Assembly: GCA_023150455.1 (NCBI GenBank)
Contig: JAKLKW010000065.1
Location: 1-39,615 of the forward strand
Direction of reading: 5' to 3'
DNA: 39,615 nucleotides
Origin: Alphaproteobacteria bacterium
GTDB taxonomy: Bacteria > Pseudomonadota > Alphaproteobacteria > JAEULC01
The notes under the pieces: generated by a model
What the model saw: only the letters and a program-made list of their open reading frames with translations
Told to the model about the DNA's origin: nothing
Databases searched by the model: none
In this document: positions 8,438-19,325 of the stretch, piece by piece
Position numbering within the stretch: the first letter of the stretch is position 1
Layout: each line of letters opens with the position of its first letter
Position numbers and translations under genes: made by a program

Positions 8438-9586
8438 TCACTGATTGCTGGAACGCAGCAGCCGGCGCGCCACGATCACGCGCATGATCTCGTTGGTGCC
8501 CTCGAGGATGCGGTGGACGCGCAGGTCGCGCAGGTAGCGCTCGATCGGGTATTCCTTGATGTAGCCGTAGCCGCCGTGCAGCTGCAAGGCGCGGTCGACC
8601 ACCTCGAAGCAGACGTCGGTGGCGAAGCGCTTGGCCATGGCGCATTGCATCGTGGCGTCCGGATCGGCGGCGTCGAGCGAGGCGGCGGCGCGCTGCACCA
8701 TCAGCCTGGCGGCATCGAGCTCGGTCGCCATGTCGGCGACGGCGAACTGCAGCGCCTGGAAATCGGCGAGCGGCTTGCCGAACTGCTTGCGCTCGACGAT
8801 GTGCGCGCGGGCGGCGTCGAGGCAGGCGCGCGCGCCGCCGATCGAGCAGGCGGCGATGTTGATGCGCCCGCCGTCGAGGCCCTGCATCGCGATCTTGAAC
8901 CCCTCGCCTTCGGCGCCGACCCTGTTGGCGACCGGAACGCGGCAGTCCTGGAAGATCACCTGCGCGGTCGGCTGGCTGTTCCAGCCGAGCTTCCGCTCCT
9001 TCTTGCCGAAGCTCAGGCCCGGCGCGCCCTTCTCCACGGCGATGCACGTGACGCCGCCGGGGCCGGCGGCGCCGGTGCGCGCCATGGTGACATAGACGTC
9101 GCTGGTGCCGCCGCCCGAGATGAAGGACTTGCTGCCGTTCAGCACGTAGTGGTCGCCGTCACGCACCGCGCGGGTCGAGAGCGCCGCGGCGTCCGAGCCG
9201 GCGCCGGGCTCGGTCAGGCAGTAGGAGGCGAAATGGTCCATGCTGGCGAGCTTCGGCAGCAGGCGCCGGCGCAAGGCCTGGTCGCCGAAGCGGTCGATCA
9301 TCCAGCTCGCCATGTTGTGGATCGAGATATAGGCCGCGGTCGAGGGACAGGCGGCGGCGAGCTCCTCGAAGATCAGCGCCGCGTCGAGCCGCTTCAGGCC
9401 CGCGCCGCCCACGTCCTCGCGCACGTAGATGCCGGCGAATCCCAGCGCGGCGGCCGCGCGCAGCGCCTCGACCGGGAAGATCTGCTCCTCGTCCCAGCGC
9501 GCGGCGTGCGGCAGCATGTGCTCCTGCGCGAAGGCACGGGCGGTTTCCTGGAACGCGCGCTGGTCGTCGTCGAGGCGGAAGTCCAT
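8438..9586 (-). CDS. Acyl-CoA dehydrogenase, probable isobutyryl-CoA dehydrogenase
   Basis: This 382-residue FAD enzyme is of the short/branched-chain acyl-CoA dehydrogenase class. Visible signatures are [15 protein letters not shown] (flavin and substrate contact), [35 protein letters not shown], and the catalytic-base motif [12 protein letters not shown] with Glu362. Glu in this late position is usual for short-chain enzymes, whereas isovaleryl-CoA dehydrogenases carry it elsewhere. Given its operon partners, isobutyryl-CoA to methacrylyl-CoA is the likely reaction; 2-methylbutyryl-CoA cannot be excluded. Electrons would pass to ETF. It lies 10 bases after the mechanosensitive-channel stop and 13 before the hydrolase. 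Confidence 0.9.
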   Translation of the reverse strand: MDFRLDDDQRAFQETARAFAQEHMLPHAARWDEEQIFPVEALRAAAALGFAGIYVREDVGGAGLKRLDAALIFEELAAACPSTAAYISIHNMASWMIDRFGDQALRRRLLPKLASMDHFASYCLTEPGAGSDAAALSTRAVRDGDHYVLNGSKSFISGGGTSDVYVTMARTGAAGPGGVTCIAVEKGAPGLSFGKKERKLGWNSQPTAQVIFQDCRVPVANRVGAEGEGFKIAMQGLDGGRINIAACSIGGARACLDAARAHIVERKQFGKPLADFQALQFAVADMATELDAARLMVQRAAASLDAADPDATMQCAMAKRFATDVCFEVVDRALQLHGGYGYIKEYPIERYLRDLRVHRILEGTNEIMRVIVARRLLRSSNQ

Positions 9587-9596
9587 CGTCGTGCTG

Positions 9597-11801
9597 CTAC
9601 TCGGGTTGCGGCTGCGTCATGGCGAGGCCCTGGCGCGCGGCCGCCGCCGCCGCGTCGCCGACGCCGCCGGCTACCTGCACGGTCGGGAAGGCGAACTTGA
9701 TGCCGTTGGCGTCGAAGGCCTTCTTGATCATGGCATAGGCCTTGCGGCGGATGACGAACTGCTCGCCCGGCTTGGTCATCATCTTCATGCGCAGCTGGAT
9801 GGCGAAGTCGCCGAACTGCTCCACGCCCTGCATCTTCAGCGTCTCGATGATGTTCGGACCGAGCTCGGGATCCTCGGCGAGGTCCTTGCCGACCTGCTTG
9901 ATCAGCTTCCTCGCCTTGTCCAGGTCGGTGTCGTAGGTGACGCCCACCTGCATCTTGTCGATCACCCAGTCGCGGCTCATGTTCTGCACCGCGCCGAGCG
10001 TGCCGAACGGCACGGTGTAGAGCGGCCCGCGGTGATGGCGCAGCTTGACCGAGCGCAGGCTGAACGATTCCACCGTGCCCTTGAAGTTGCCGCTCTGGAT
10101 GTACTCGCCGACGCGGAAGGCGTCGTCGGTCAGGAAGAACACGCCGCTGATGATGTCGCGCACCAGGGTCTGCGCGCCGAAGCCGATGGCGACGCCGACC
10201 ACGCCGGCGCCGGCGATCAGCGGACCGATCTCGACGCCGATCGACGACAGCGCCATCAGCACGGCCATCGCCAGCAGCACGATGAAGATGACATTGCGCA
10301 GGATCGGCAGCAGCGTGCGCAGGCGCGCCTTGCGGTGCGCCTCGTCGGTCTCGGGCCGGCCCAGGTCCTGCGCCTCGATCAGCTTGCGGTCGATCAGCGT
10401 CTTCAGCACGTGCCAGGCGAAATCGGCGATCAGCACGATCACGACGGCGGTGAGCGCGCCGCGCAGCAGGCGCGTGAAGACCGTGTCGCTCTGGGTCAGT
10501 GCGCCGAGGTCGATGTGCCAGCCGCGCGCCAGCAGCAGCGCAGCGGCGATGATCAGGCCGGCGCGCAGGCCGCGCTCCAGCGCCACCGCGTAGACGCTGG
10601 GCGGCCCGGTTTCGGCCGTCGCCATGCCGGGTGGGCGCAGGATGTGGTTGACCCCGCGCTGCGTCGTGCGGATCGACGCCACGAGGCCCGCCGCGAGCAG
10701 CGCGAGCCACAGCCCGTAGACCGACCCCGCCACCCAGAGCAGCCAGACGACGACGAAGTAGACGGACCCGAGCACGGTCGCGGCGCCGCGGCGGCGCTGG
10801 CCGGCCTCCACCGGACGGCGCCAGAGCATCTCCAGCGCGATCGCCAGCAGGCCGAGGCCGAGGGCGTAGGCGACGAGCCGGCGCGAGGGCGGCGGCAGGC
10901 CGAGGATGCCCAGGATCTCGACCGTCACCCAGCCCACCCCGAACCAGGCGACCAGCAGGATCAGGCGGCGATACCAGAAGACGGCCGCCTCGGTGCTCAT
11001 CGGCAGGATGCGGAAGCGCTCGGCGCCCGGCGCCAGGAAGAAGCGCCCGATCACCATGGCCAAGCGCACGGCCAGGAACGCCAGCAGGTAGCCGAGCAGG
11101 ATCTCGCGCACCAGGGGCGGCCACGGAAAGACGAGGAAGGCGCCGACGCTGCCGATGGCGAAACTCGTGATCATCCCGAGCCCGTAGGCGAGCCGGGCCA
11201 TCACGGCGCGCAGCCGCTCCGCCACCGAATCGAGCGACAGCTCGACGATCCGGCGCCGGGTTCGCCCGGTCGCCCACAGGAACAGGCCCTGGACGCCGAA
11301 GCCGAGCGCGACGAAGCCGACGAGGAGGAACAGGATCTCGACGAGGCCGCGCCCCTCGAACTCGAGCAGCAGGATCGTCGCGGCCCCCTCCAGCTCGCCC
11401 GGGAGCTTGGGCGCGGCGGCGGCAAGCTCGGTCAGGTGCTGGCGGATGAGGCCGACGCGCTCGGCGACGAACCCGGCGGGGCTCAGCTCCGGCTCGGCCG
11501 GGGCAGCGGGCCTGGCTGCCTGGGAAGCGCCGTGCTGCTTCTCCAGCCAGTCGCGCACCGCGGGATCGGCGAGGAGATTCAGGAGGGCGCGCACCTGGGG
11601 CGGCGCGTCGGGCTGCGCCGCGGGCGCAGGCGCCTGGGCCAGCGCAGGCAGAGCCAGCGGCAGGAGCAGCAGCAGCGCCAGCGTTGCCCGTCCGCACCGC
11701 GAGCGCGCGCGCTGATCCGCGCGCGCCAATATCCGGCTGCGCAGCCGGATCGACGGCCGCCGCGCGACGCGGACGATCCTGTTGCCGAGTGTCGAGATCA
11801 T
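9597..11801 (-). CDS. MscS-family mechanosensitive channel with long N-terminal membrane region
   Basis: This 734-residue inner-membrane protein carries a signal peptide ([15 protein letters not shown], cut before QAPAP), a short periplasmic segment, about ten membrane helices and a C-terminal MscS domain. The pore-lining helix is the Gly/Ala-rich [16 protein letters not shown], followed by the beta domain ([19 protein letters not shown]) and the alpha/beta vestibule. Such large MscS-like proteins open on membrane tension during osmotic downshift. A longer frame begins at 11879, but its first 26 residues are Arg-rich and family-unlike, so the ATG at 11801 was chosen. Its stop lies 10 bases before the acyl-CoA dehydrogenase start, which is an unexpected operon partner. 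Confidence 0.88.
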   Translation of the reverse strand: MISTLGNRIVRVARRPSIRLRSRILARADQRARSRCGRATLALLLLLPLALPALAQAPAPAAQPDAPPQVRALLNLLADPAVRDWLEKQHGASQAARPAAPAEPELSPAGFVAERVGLIRQHLTELAAAAPKLPGELEGAATILLLEFEGRGLVEILFLLVGFVALGFGVQGLFLWATGRTRRRIVELSLDSVAERLRAVMARLAYGLGMITSFAIGSVGAFLVFPWPPLVREILLGYLLAFLAVRLAMVIGRFFLAPGAERFRILPMSTEAAVFWYRRLILLVAWFGVGWVTVEILGILGLPPPSRRLVAYALGLGLLAIALEMLWRRPVEAGQRRRGAATVLGSVYFVVVWLLWVAGSVYGLWLALLAAGLVASIRTTQRGVNHILRPPGMATAETGPPSVYAVALERGLRAGLIIAAALLLARGWHIDLGALTQSDTVFTRLLRGALTAVVIVLIADFAWHVLKTLIDRKLIEAQDLGRPETDEAHRKARLRTLLPILRNVIFIVLLAMAVLMALSSIGVEIGPLIAGAGVVGVAIGFGAQTLVRDIISGVFFLTDDAFRVGEYIQSGNFKGTVESFSLRSVKLRHHRGPLYTVPFGTLGAVQNMSRDWVIDKMQVGVTYDTDLDKARKLIKQVGKDLAEDPELGPNIIETLKMQGVEQFGDFAIQLRMKMMTKPGEQFVIRRKAYAMIKKAFDANGIKFAFPTVQVAGGVGDAAAAAARQGLAMTQPQPE

Positions 11802-12225
11802 GCGTCCCACCCTGCCCCGGCTCCGGCGGCGCCGCGGCGGCGGCGCGGCCCTTCGGACGGAGCGACGCAGATAAACCACCCGGCTTCGCCCAACGTCAAT
11901 GCGGCGACCGCGCGCTTCGGCCCCGCGTGGCCGGATGGCGCGCGACGATGGATCGTTCCAAGGCCCCCGACGGGTTGCCGCGCGGCCCTCGCCGGCTGCG
12001 ACCGCGCCGCCCCATGCATCGGAAAATGCCGCGCTTTCAGCGGCTTGGGAGACTTCCTTGCCGCGGCCGCGAACGCCGGCGGCCTGGCGCCGCGCCGTCG
12101 ATGGCCGTGCCGCGGCCGCGTGGCGCCATTGCGTGCTTCGTCACCGAGCGCGCAAGCGGCAGGCCGGTGTCACCCGAACGCCGCGCGCGTGAGTCGCCCG
12201 GCCGGCGACCGCGGCCCCGGGGCGG
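11802..12225. other. Non-coding gap of about 420 bases
   Basis: No convincing gene on either strand. Every open frame here is Arg/Ala/Pro-rich and lacks family motifs. The gap contains an 11-base palindromic GC word twice (12061-12071 and 12110-12120), not significant at this GC content. It should include the promoter of the mechanosensitive-channel operon near 11802 and the end of the thioesterase transcript. No AT-rich promoter hexamers could be defended. Confidence 0.5.
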
Positions 12226-12657
12226 TCACCGCGGCGGGATCGAATAGCTCGCCGTGACATGGGCGACGGGCACGTCGCGGCCCTCGCTGTAGAGCGTCAC
12301 CTCGCCGAAGGCGAGCCGCTTGCCCAGCTTGACGATGCGCCCGTCGGCGACGATGTCGCGTGGCTCGGGCCGGCTGAGGAAGTTGATGTTGAGGTTGACC
12401 GTCACCGCCTGGTCGACGCGCCCCATCAGGCTCAGCACCACGGCGTACATCGTGTAGTCCGCCAGCGCCATCATCGACGGCCCGGCGATGGTGCCGCCCG
12501 GGCGCAGATGCTGCTGGTCGTAGGGCAGCCGGGCGCTGACCCGGCCCGCGGCCATGGATTCCACGCGCATGCCGAGCGTGCCGACCAGCGGCAGCTCCGC
12601 CTCCGTCAGCCGGCGGAATTCCTCGATGCTGATGCGGCTTTCGCCGTTGGCGTCCAT
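12226..12657 (-). CDS. PaaI-type hotdog-fold thioesterase
   Basis: This 143-residue single hotdog domain probably hydrolyses acyl- or aryl-CoA esters. Family features are the HLRPGGTIAGPSMMALADYTMYAVVLS helix region (here HLRPGGT corresponds to the usual HGG segment, with Asp in the ALADY turn) and the strands VTVNLNINFLSRP, DIVADGRIVKLGKRLAFGEV and VAHVTASYSIP. A longer frame extends upstream to 13485, but it overlaps the oppositely oriented enoyl-CoA hydratase and is a shadow; the ATG at 12657 (MDANGES) matches family length. It is divergent from the hydratase, 120 bases apart, suggesting shared control of an acyl-CoA pathway. Confidence 0.85.
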   Translation of the reverse strand: MDANGESRISIEEFRRLTEAELPLVGTLGMRVESMAAGRVSARLPYDQQHLRPGGTIAGPSMMALADYTMYAVVLSLMGRVDQAVTVNLNINFLSRPEPRDIVADGRIVKLGKRLAFGEVTLYSEGRDVPVAHVTASYSIPPR

Positions 12658-12712
12658 GATGTCCGGATGAATGGCCCTGCCTCGGCTGCTGTCATACCTT
12701 GTTTCGGCCGGG

Positions 12713-12740
12713 TTGCAATGCCATCTGCCCATGGTAACAA
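12713..12740 (+). promoter_or_regulatory. Candidate sigma-70 promoter for the enoyl-CoA hydratase
   Basis: TTGCAA (12713-12718) and TAACAA (12735-12740) are separated by 16 bases and stand about 37 bases before the ATG at 12778, in the divergent gap with the thioesterase. This is the most AT-rich part of the gap. The match is moderate. Confidence 0.3.
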
Positions 12741-12777
12741 TCCGCGCCATCCTGGCATCGACCGGAACCCCGAGACG

Positions 12778-13587
12778 ATGAGCCTTCCCGCCCCAGCCGA
12801 CCGCAGCGACGAGCGCATCCTGCTGCGCAACGACGACGCGGGCGTGGCGACGCTGACCTTGAACCGGCCGGCCCAGCGCAACGCGCTGTCGGCCGCACTG
12901 ATGGCCGAGCTGCAGGCGGCGCTCGACGCAATCGCCGCCGACCGCGTCGTGCGCGTGGTCGTCATCCAGGCTTCCGGCCCGGCCTTCTGCGCCGGCCACG
13001 ACCTGCGCGAGTTGCGCGCGACGCCGAAGCGCCCGGCCTACGAGGCGCTGTTCCGCCAGTGCAGCGCCATGATGCTGTCGATCACGCGGCTGCCGCAGCC
13101 GGTCATCGCCAAGGTGCAGGGCGCGGCGAGCGCCGCCGGCTGCCAGCTTGTGGCGACCTGCGACCTCGCGGTCGCGTCGCGCGCGGCTCGCTTCTCGACG
13201 CCGGGCGTGAATATCGGCCTGTTCTGCTCGACTCCGATGGTGGCGCTGAGCCGCGCGATCGGGCGCAAGGCGTCGATGGAGATGCTGCTGACGGGCGAGC
13301 CGGTCGACGCCGACACGGCCAAGGCACTCGGCCTCGTCAACCGCGTGGCGGATCCCGCGCGCCTCGACGCCGAGACCGCGGCGCTGGCGCGCCGCATCGC
13401 GTCGAAGTCGCCGCTGACGGTCAAGATCGGCAAGGAGGCCTTCTATCGCCAGCTCGAGATGGGGCTGAAGGACGCCTACGACCACGCCAGCCGCGTCATG
13501 ACCGAGAACATGCTGGCGGCAGACGCCGCCGCCGGCATCGACGCCTTCCTCGACAAGAAGCCCGAGCCGGACTGGCAGGGCAAATGA
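12778..13587 (+). CDS. Enoyl-CoA hydratase/isomerase family protein, ECHDC3-like
   Basis: This 269-residue crotonase-fold protein has oxyanion segments [10 protein letters not shown] and [11 protein letters not shown]. The stretch [21 protein letters not shown] is the hallmark of the ECHDC3-like subgroup, whose substrate is poorly known; the usual two catalytic glutamates of short-chain hydratases are not both in place, since the GLFCST segment replaces a Glu-bearing turn. A hydratase role for unsaturated acyl-CoA, or a non-hydratase CoA-ester reaction, is therefore open. The ATG at 12778 ([14 protein letters not shown]) was chosen; the longer open frame upstream runs through the divergent promoter gap and thioesterase. 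The next gene starts 10 bases downstream. Confidence 0.85.
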   Translation: MSLPAPADRSDERILLRNDDAGVATLTLNRPAQRNALSAALMAELQAALDAIAADRVVRVVVIQASGPAFCAGHDLRELRATPKRPAYEALFRQCSAMMLSITRLPQPVIAKVQGAASAAGCQLVATCDLAVASRAARFSTPGVNIGLFCSTPMVALSRAIGRKASMEMLLTGEPVDADTAKALGLVNRVADPARLDAETAALARRIASKSPLTVKIGKEAFYRQLEMGLKDAYDHASRVMTENMLAADAAAGIDAFLDKKPEPDWQGK

Positions 13588-13597
13588 CCGTCGACCG

Positions 13598-14045
13598 ATG
13601 AATCACGACCGCTACGACGACGCCTATATCCGCCGGATCCTCGGCAAGGTGCGCGTGATCGCCATGGTCGGCGCCAGCGCGAACTGGAACCGGCCGAGCT
13701 ATTTCGCGATGAAGTACCTGCAGGGCAAGGGCTTCCGCGTCATCCCGGTCAACCCGACGGCGGTCGGCCAGGAGATCCTGGGCGAGAAGGTCTACGCGAG
13801 CCTCAAGGACATCCCCGACAAGGTCGACATGGTCGACGTGTTCCGCGCCTCCGACCAGGCCGGGCCGATCGCCGACGACGCCGTCGCCATCGGCGCCAAG
13901 GTCCTGTGGATGCAACTCGGCGTGCGCAACGCTCGAGGTCGTGATGAACCGCTGCCCCAAGATCGAGTTCGCGCGGCTCAACGCCGAGCTCGGCTGGCAC
14001 GGCATCAATTCCGGCGTGATCAGCAGCAAGCGGCGGCGGATCTAG
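13598..14045 (+). pseudogene. CoA-binding protein (YccU-like), frameshifted
   Basis: Residues 1-111 match CoA-binding Rossmann proteins: [62 protein letters not shown] and [10 protein letters not shown]. At 13931 the frame breaks. One base further on, another frame carries the expected C-terminus ([25 protein letters not shown]) to a TAG at 14043-14045. Family members have about 11 residues between VRN and the [12 protein letters not shown] motif; here a single base remains, so about 32 bases are missing. The loss shifts the frame, skips the native stop and leaves the 5' part open into the next gene. It is either a genuine inactivating deletion or an assembly error. If intact, it would be a small cytosolic CoA- or nucleotide-binding protein. 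Confidence 0.85.
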
Positions 14046-14119
14046 GCAGCCGCTACCGAATCGTTCCCTCCGCCGCCCTCGGCCGGTACCATGTGCCCGT
14101 GCCGGTACGGGGACATGTC

Positions 14120-16435
<2,316 letters not shown>

Positions 16436-16582
16436 GGGCGGGGAAGCTCCTGTGTCGAAAGTCACAATGGGCTGGCGCGGCGGTTCATGTCGTACACTGA
16501 CGTCATGGCCGGGCCGGGCCGGGCCATGACGGCCTTCCACGATGAATCATCGAGCGCCGATGGCGGGCGGAGACACGACGCG

Positions 16583-17896
16583 ATGACGCAAGAGAACGGC
16601 AAACCCGGATTCGAGACGCTGGCGGTGCACGCGGGCGCGCAGCCCGATCCCGCGACCGGCGCGCGCGCGACGCCGATCTACCAGACCAGCTCCTACGTGT
16701 TCGACAGCGCCGACCACGCCGCGTCGCTGTTCAACCTGCAGACCACGGGCTTCATCTACTCGCGCATCATGAACCCGACCGTGGCGGTGCTGGAGGAGCG
16801 CATGGCAGCGCTCGAGGGCGGCCGCGGCGCCACCGCCTGCGCCTCGGGCCACGCCGCGCAGCTGGTGGCGCTGTTCCCGCTCATGAGCGCGGGCGACGAG
16901 TTCGTCGCGTCCAACAAGCTATACGGCGGCTCGGTCACCCAGTTCTCGCAGACCTTCAGGAAGTTCGGCTGGAAGGTGACCTTCGTCGACGCCAACGACA
17001 TCGACGCGGTCAAGCGCGCCGTCACGGACAGGACCAAGGCCGTGTTCACCGAGTGCCTCGCCAATCCCGGCGGCGTGGTGGTCGACATCGAGGCGCTGGC
17101 CGAGGTCGCGCACGCGCACCAGGCGCCGCTGATCGTCGACAACACGCTGGCGACGCCCTATCTCCTCAGGCCGATCGAATGGGGCGCCGACATCGTCGTG
17201 CATTCGACCACCAAGTTCCTGTCGGGCAACGGCACGACGATCGGCGGCGTGGTGGTCGATTCCGGCCGCTTCGACTGGATGGAGTCGGGCAAGTTCCCCG
17301 ATCTCGCGGGCCCCTGCCCCGCCTATCACGGCCTGCGCTTCTACGAGACCTTCGGCGACATGGCCTTCACCATGCACGCCCATGCCGTGGGCCTGCGCGA
17401 CCTGGGGCCGACCATGTCGCCGTTCGGCGCCTGGATCACGCTCATCGGCATCGAGACGCTGGCGCTGCGCATGGAGCGGCACTGCGCCAACGCGCTGGCC
17501 GTGGCCGAGTTCCTCGAGCGCCATCCGGCCGTCGCCTGGGTCAACTACGCCGGGCTGGCGTCCAACCCCTACAACAAGCTGGCGAAGAAGTACCTGCCGC
17601 GCGGCGCCGGCGCCGTGTTCACCTTCGGCGTGCACGGCGGCTACGAGGCCGGGGTCAAGGTGGTGGAGAACGTCGAGATGCTCTCGCACCTCGCCAATAT
17701 CGGCGACAGCCGCAGCCTGATCATCCACCCGGCCTCGACCACGCACCGCCAGCTCAGTCCCGAGCAGCAGGCTGCCGCCGGCGCCGGGCCCGACGTCATC
17801 CGCCTGTCGATCGGGCTGGAGACCGTCGCCGACGTCATCGCCGACCTCGACCAGGCGCTGAAGCGCGCCGACCCATCGGCCAAGGCCGCGGAATAG
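16583..17896 (+). CDS. metY: O-acetylhomoserine sulfhydrylase
   Basis: This 437-residue PLP enzyme of the Cys/Met-metabolism family makes homocysteine from O-acetylhomoserine and sulfide, giving direct sulfhydrylation to methionine. The PLP lysine is Lys211 in VVHSTTKFLSGNGT. Other signatures are ETLAVHAGAQPDPATGARATPIYQ (split across the N-terminus), FIYSRIMNPT, ACASGHAAQLVAL, and the C-terminal HPASTTHRQLSPEQ and IRLSIGLE. Length and the FTEC/ANPGG region fit MetY better than MetZ (about 400 residues) or cystathionine enzymes. ATG 16583 was preferred over the open frame from 16487 because it starts the family-like N-terminus and follows a GGCGGAG site. Eight bases separate it from the TctC-like gene downstream. 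Confidence 0.92.
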   Translation: MTQENGKPGFETLAVHAGAQPDPATGARATPIYQTSSYVFDSADHAASLFNLQTTGFIYSRIMNPTVAVLEERMAALEGGRGATACASGHAAQLVALFPLMSAGDEFVASNKLYGGSVTQFSQTFRKFGWKVTFVDANDIDAVKRAVTDRTKAVFTECLANPGGVVVDIEALAEVAHAHQAPLIVDNTLATPYLLRPIEWGADIVVHSTTKFLSGNGTTIGGVVVDSGRFDWMESGKFPDLAGPCPAYHGLRFYETFGDMAFTMHAHAVGLRDLGPTMSPFGAWITLIGIETLALRMERHCANALAVAEFLERHPAVAWVNYAGLASNPYNKLAKKYLPRGAGAVFTFGVHGGYEAGVKVVENVEMLSHLANIGDSRSLIIHPASTTHRQLSPEQQAAAGAGPDVIRLSIGLETVADVIADLDQALKRADPSAKAAE

Positions 17897-17904
17897 CGCG
17901 CCCG

Positions 17905-18855
17905 ATGCTGCGCTTCCTCGCCGGCGCGGCGGCGCTCTTTCTGCTCGCCGCGGCGCCCGCGCTGGCCCCGGGGGCCTTGGCGCAAGGCGACACGCTCACC
18001 ATCGTGGAGCCGTTCGGCCTGGGCGCGCCGAGCGAGCAGGCGATCCGCGTGCTGCGACCCGCGCTCGAGCGCACGCTCGGCCAGCGCGTGCTGGTCGAGC
18101 ATATCGGCGGGCCCCACGGCGAGGTGGCGCTGGCGCGCGTGATGGTCGCCTCGCCGGCGAGCCGCCTGCTGCTGGTGATCACCGACGCCAGCCGCATCTT
18201 CTACGAGCACCTCGCCAAGCCGCAGCGCCGCCTCGACCAGCTGAGGCCGATCGCCAAGCTGACCGACGGCATCTCGCTGTGCCTGGCGCTCGCGCCCGAT
18301 GCGCCGAACGCGAGCTGGGAGACGTTCGCCGCCGCCGCCCGCAAGGCACCGCCGACCATCGCCGCCGCCGGCCAGGCGAGCCCGTCGGGCATGTTCCTCG
18401 CGATCCTCGAGCGCCACCTGGGCGTCGACTTCCCCGGCAGGCGCTACGACCTGGACGCCGAGATCCTGTCGGCCATGGCGCGCACGCACGCGCCCGGCGT
18501 GATCGCCACGTCGAGCGCCTTGTCGCAGGGGGCGCGCGGCCAGCCCCTTCCGGTCGTGCTGCTGACCTCGGGCGCGCGCCGCCACCCGAGCCTGCCCGAC
18601 ACGCCGACGCTGGTCGACATCACCGGCAACCGGCGCCTCGCCTTCACCATGTCGGTCGGCCTGTTCGCGCCGCCCAACATGCCGGACGAGACGGTCAAGG
18701 CGCTGACCCGGGCGGTGATGGAAGCCGGCAAGGACGAGGCCGCGCGCGTCGAGGCGCGCCGCGCGCACCTGCCGCTTTCGGTGCAGGACGCCGAGGTCAT
18801 GCGCCAGACCATGGCGCGCACCCAGCGCGTGGTGCGCGAGATCGTGGAGAACTAG
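17905..18855 (+). CDS. TctC/Bug-like periplasmic solute-binding protein (copy 1)
   Basis: This 316-residue exported protein has a signal peptide (FLAGAAALFLLAAAPALA) and a periplasmic-binding fold of the tripartite tricarboxylate transporter type: TLTIVEPFGLGAPSEQAIRVL, LRPIAKLTDGIS, LLTSGARRHPSLPDTPTL and a C-terminal MARTQRVVREIV. Family members bind carboxylates such as citrate or aromatic acids; the ligand here is unknown. The usual VxxPPGGxxD ligand loop is altered to VEPFGLGAP, so it is a divergent member. No TctA or TctB membrane genes occur nearby. It sits directly after metY and before a response regulator and cyclase, with a clear paralogue on the far side of the cyclase. Confidence 0.82.
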   Translation: MLRFLAGAAALFLLAAAPALAPGALAQGDTLTIVEPFGLGAPSEQAIRVLRPALERTLGQRVLVEHIGGPHGEVALARVMVASPASRLLLVITDASRIFYEHLAKPQRRLDQLRPIAKLTDGISLCLALAPDAPNASWETFAAAARKAPPTIAAAGQASPSGMFLAILERHLGVDFPGRRYDLDAEILSAMARTHAPGVIATSSALSQGARGQPLPVVLLTSGARRHPSLPDTPTLVDITGNRRLAFTMSVGLFAPPNMPDETVKALTRAVMEAGKDEAARVEARRAHLPLSVQDAEVMRQTMARTQRVVREIVEN

Positions 18856-18947
18856 CCGGGCGGGAGTGCGCGGCGATTTCTGAATTTGGTAACCTGTTCG
18901 GTCTACGACGCAAGCGCGCTCGGGCGCGCCTCCGGGGGGCATCGGTC

Positions 18948-19325
18948 ATGGCCAAGATTCTGCTGGTCGAAGACAACGAGATGAATCGCGACATGCTGTC
19001 GCGCCGCCTGGTCCGCAAGGGCCACGAGGTGGTGATGGCGACGGACGGCCGGCAGGGCGTGGCGATGGCGGGCAGCGAGAGGCCCGACCTGATCCTGATG
19101 GACATGAGCCTGCCGGTGATCGACGGCTGGGAGGCGACGCGCCAGGTCAAGGCCGCGGAGGCCACCAGGGCCATCCCGGTCATCGCGCTGACCGCGCACG
19201 CCATGGCGGGCGACCGCGAGAAGGCGCTGGAGGCGGGCTGCGACGACTACGACACCAAGCCGGTCGACATCAACCGCCTGCTCGACAAGATCGCGGCGCT
19301 GCTGGCGCGCGCGGCGGCCGGATGA
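18948..19325 (+). CDS. Single-domain response regulator, DivK-like
   Basis: This 125-residue protein is a lone receiver domain with no output domain. The acidic pocket (EDN, residues 8-10), phospho-acceptor Asp52 in LILMDMSLPVIDGW, the switch threonine Thr82 and Lys104 in DDYDTKPVD are all present, so it should be phosphorylatable. Such proteins shuttle phosphate or bind kinases allosterically. The GGGGGG stretch 9 to 15 bases before ATG 18948 may serve as ribosome site. Its stop overlaps the cyclase start (ATGA at 19322-19325), implying coupled translation. The equivalent gene at 38422-38811 has its aspartate and lysine at identical positions. Confidence 0.92.
   Translation: MAKILLVEDNEMNRDMLSRRLVRKGHEVVMATDGRQGVAMAGSERPDLILMDMSLPVIDGWEATRQVKAAEATRAIPVIALTAHAMAGDREKALEAGCDDYDTKPVDINRLLDKIAALLARAAAG

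Noticed and set aside
12061..12120. Direct 11-base palindromic repeat in the non-coding gap
   Set aside because: The word is made only of G and C and is expected by chance in this composition.
9429..12257. A 942-codon open frame on the plus strand
   Set aside because: It is antisense to the MscS channel gene, is rich in Arg, Asp, His and Gln, and shows no motif.
12226..13485. A 419-residue version of the thioesterase
   Set aside because: Residues before the methionine at 12657 are the reverse reading of the enoyl-CoA hydratase gene.
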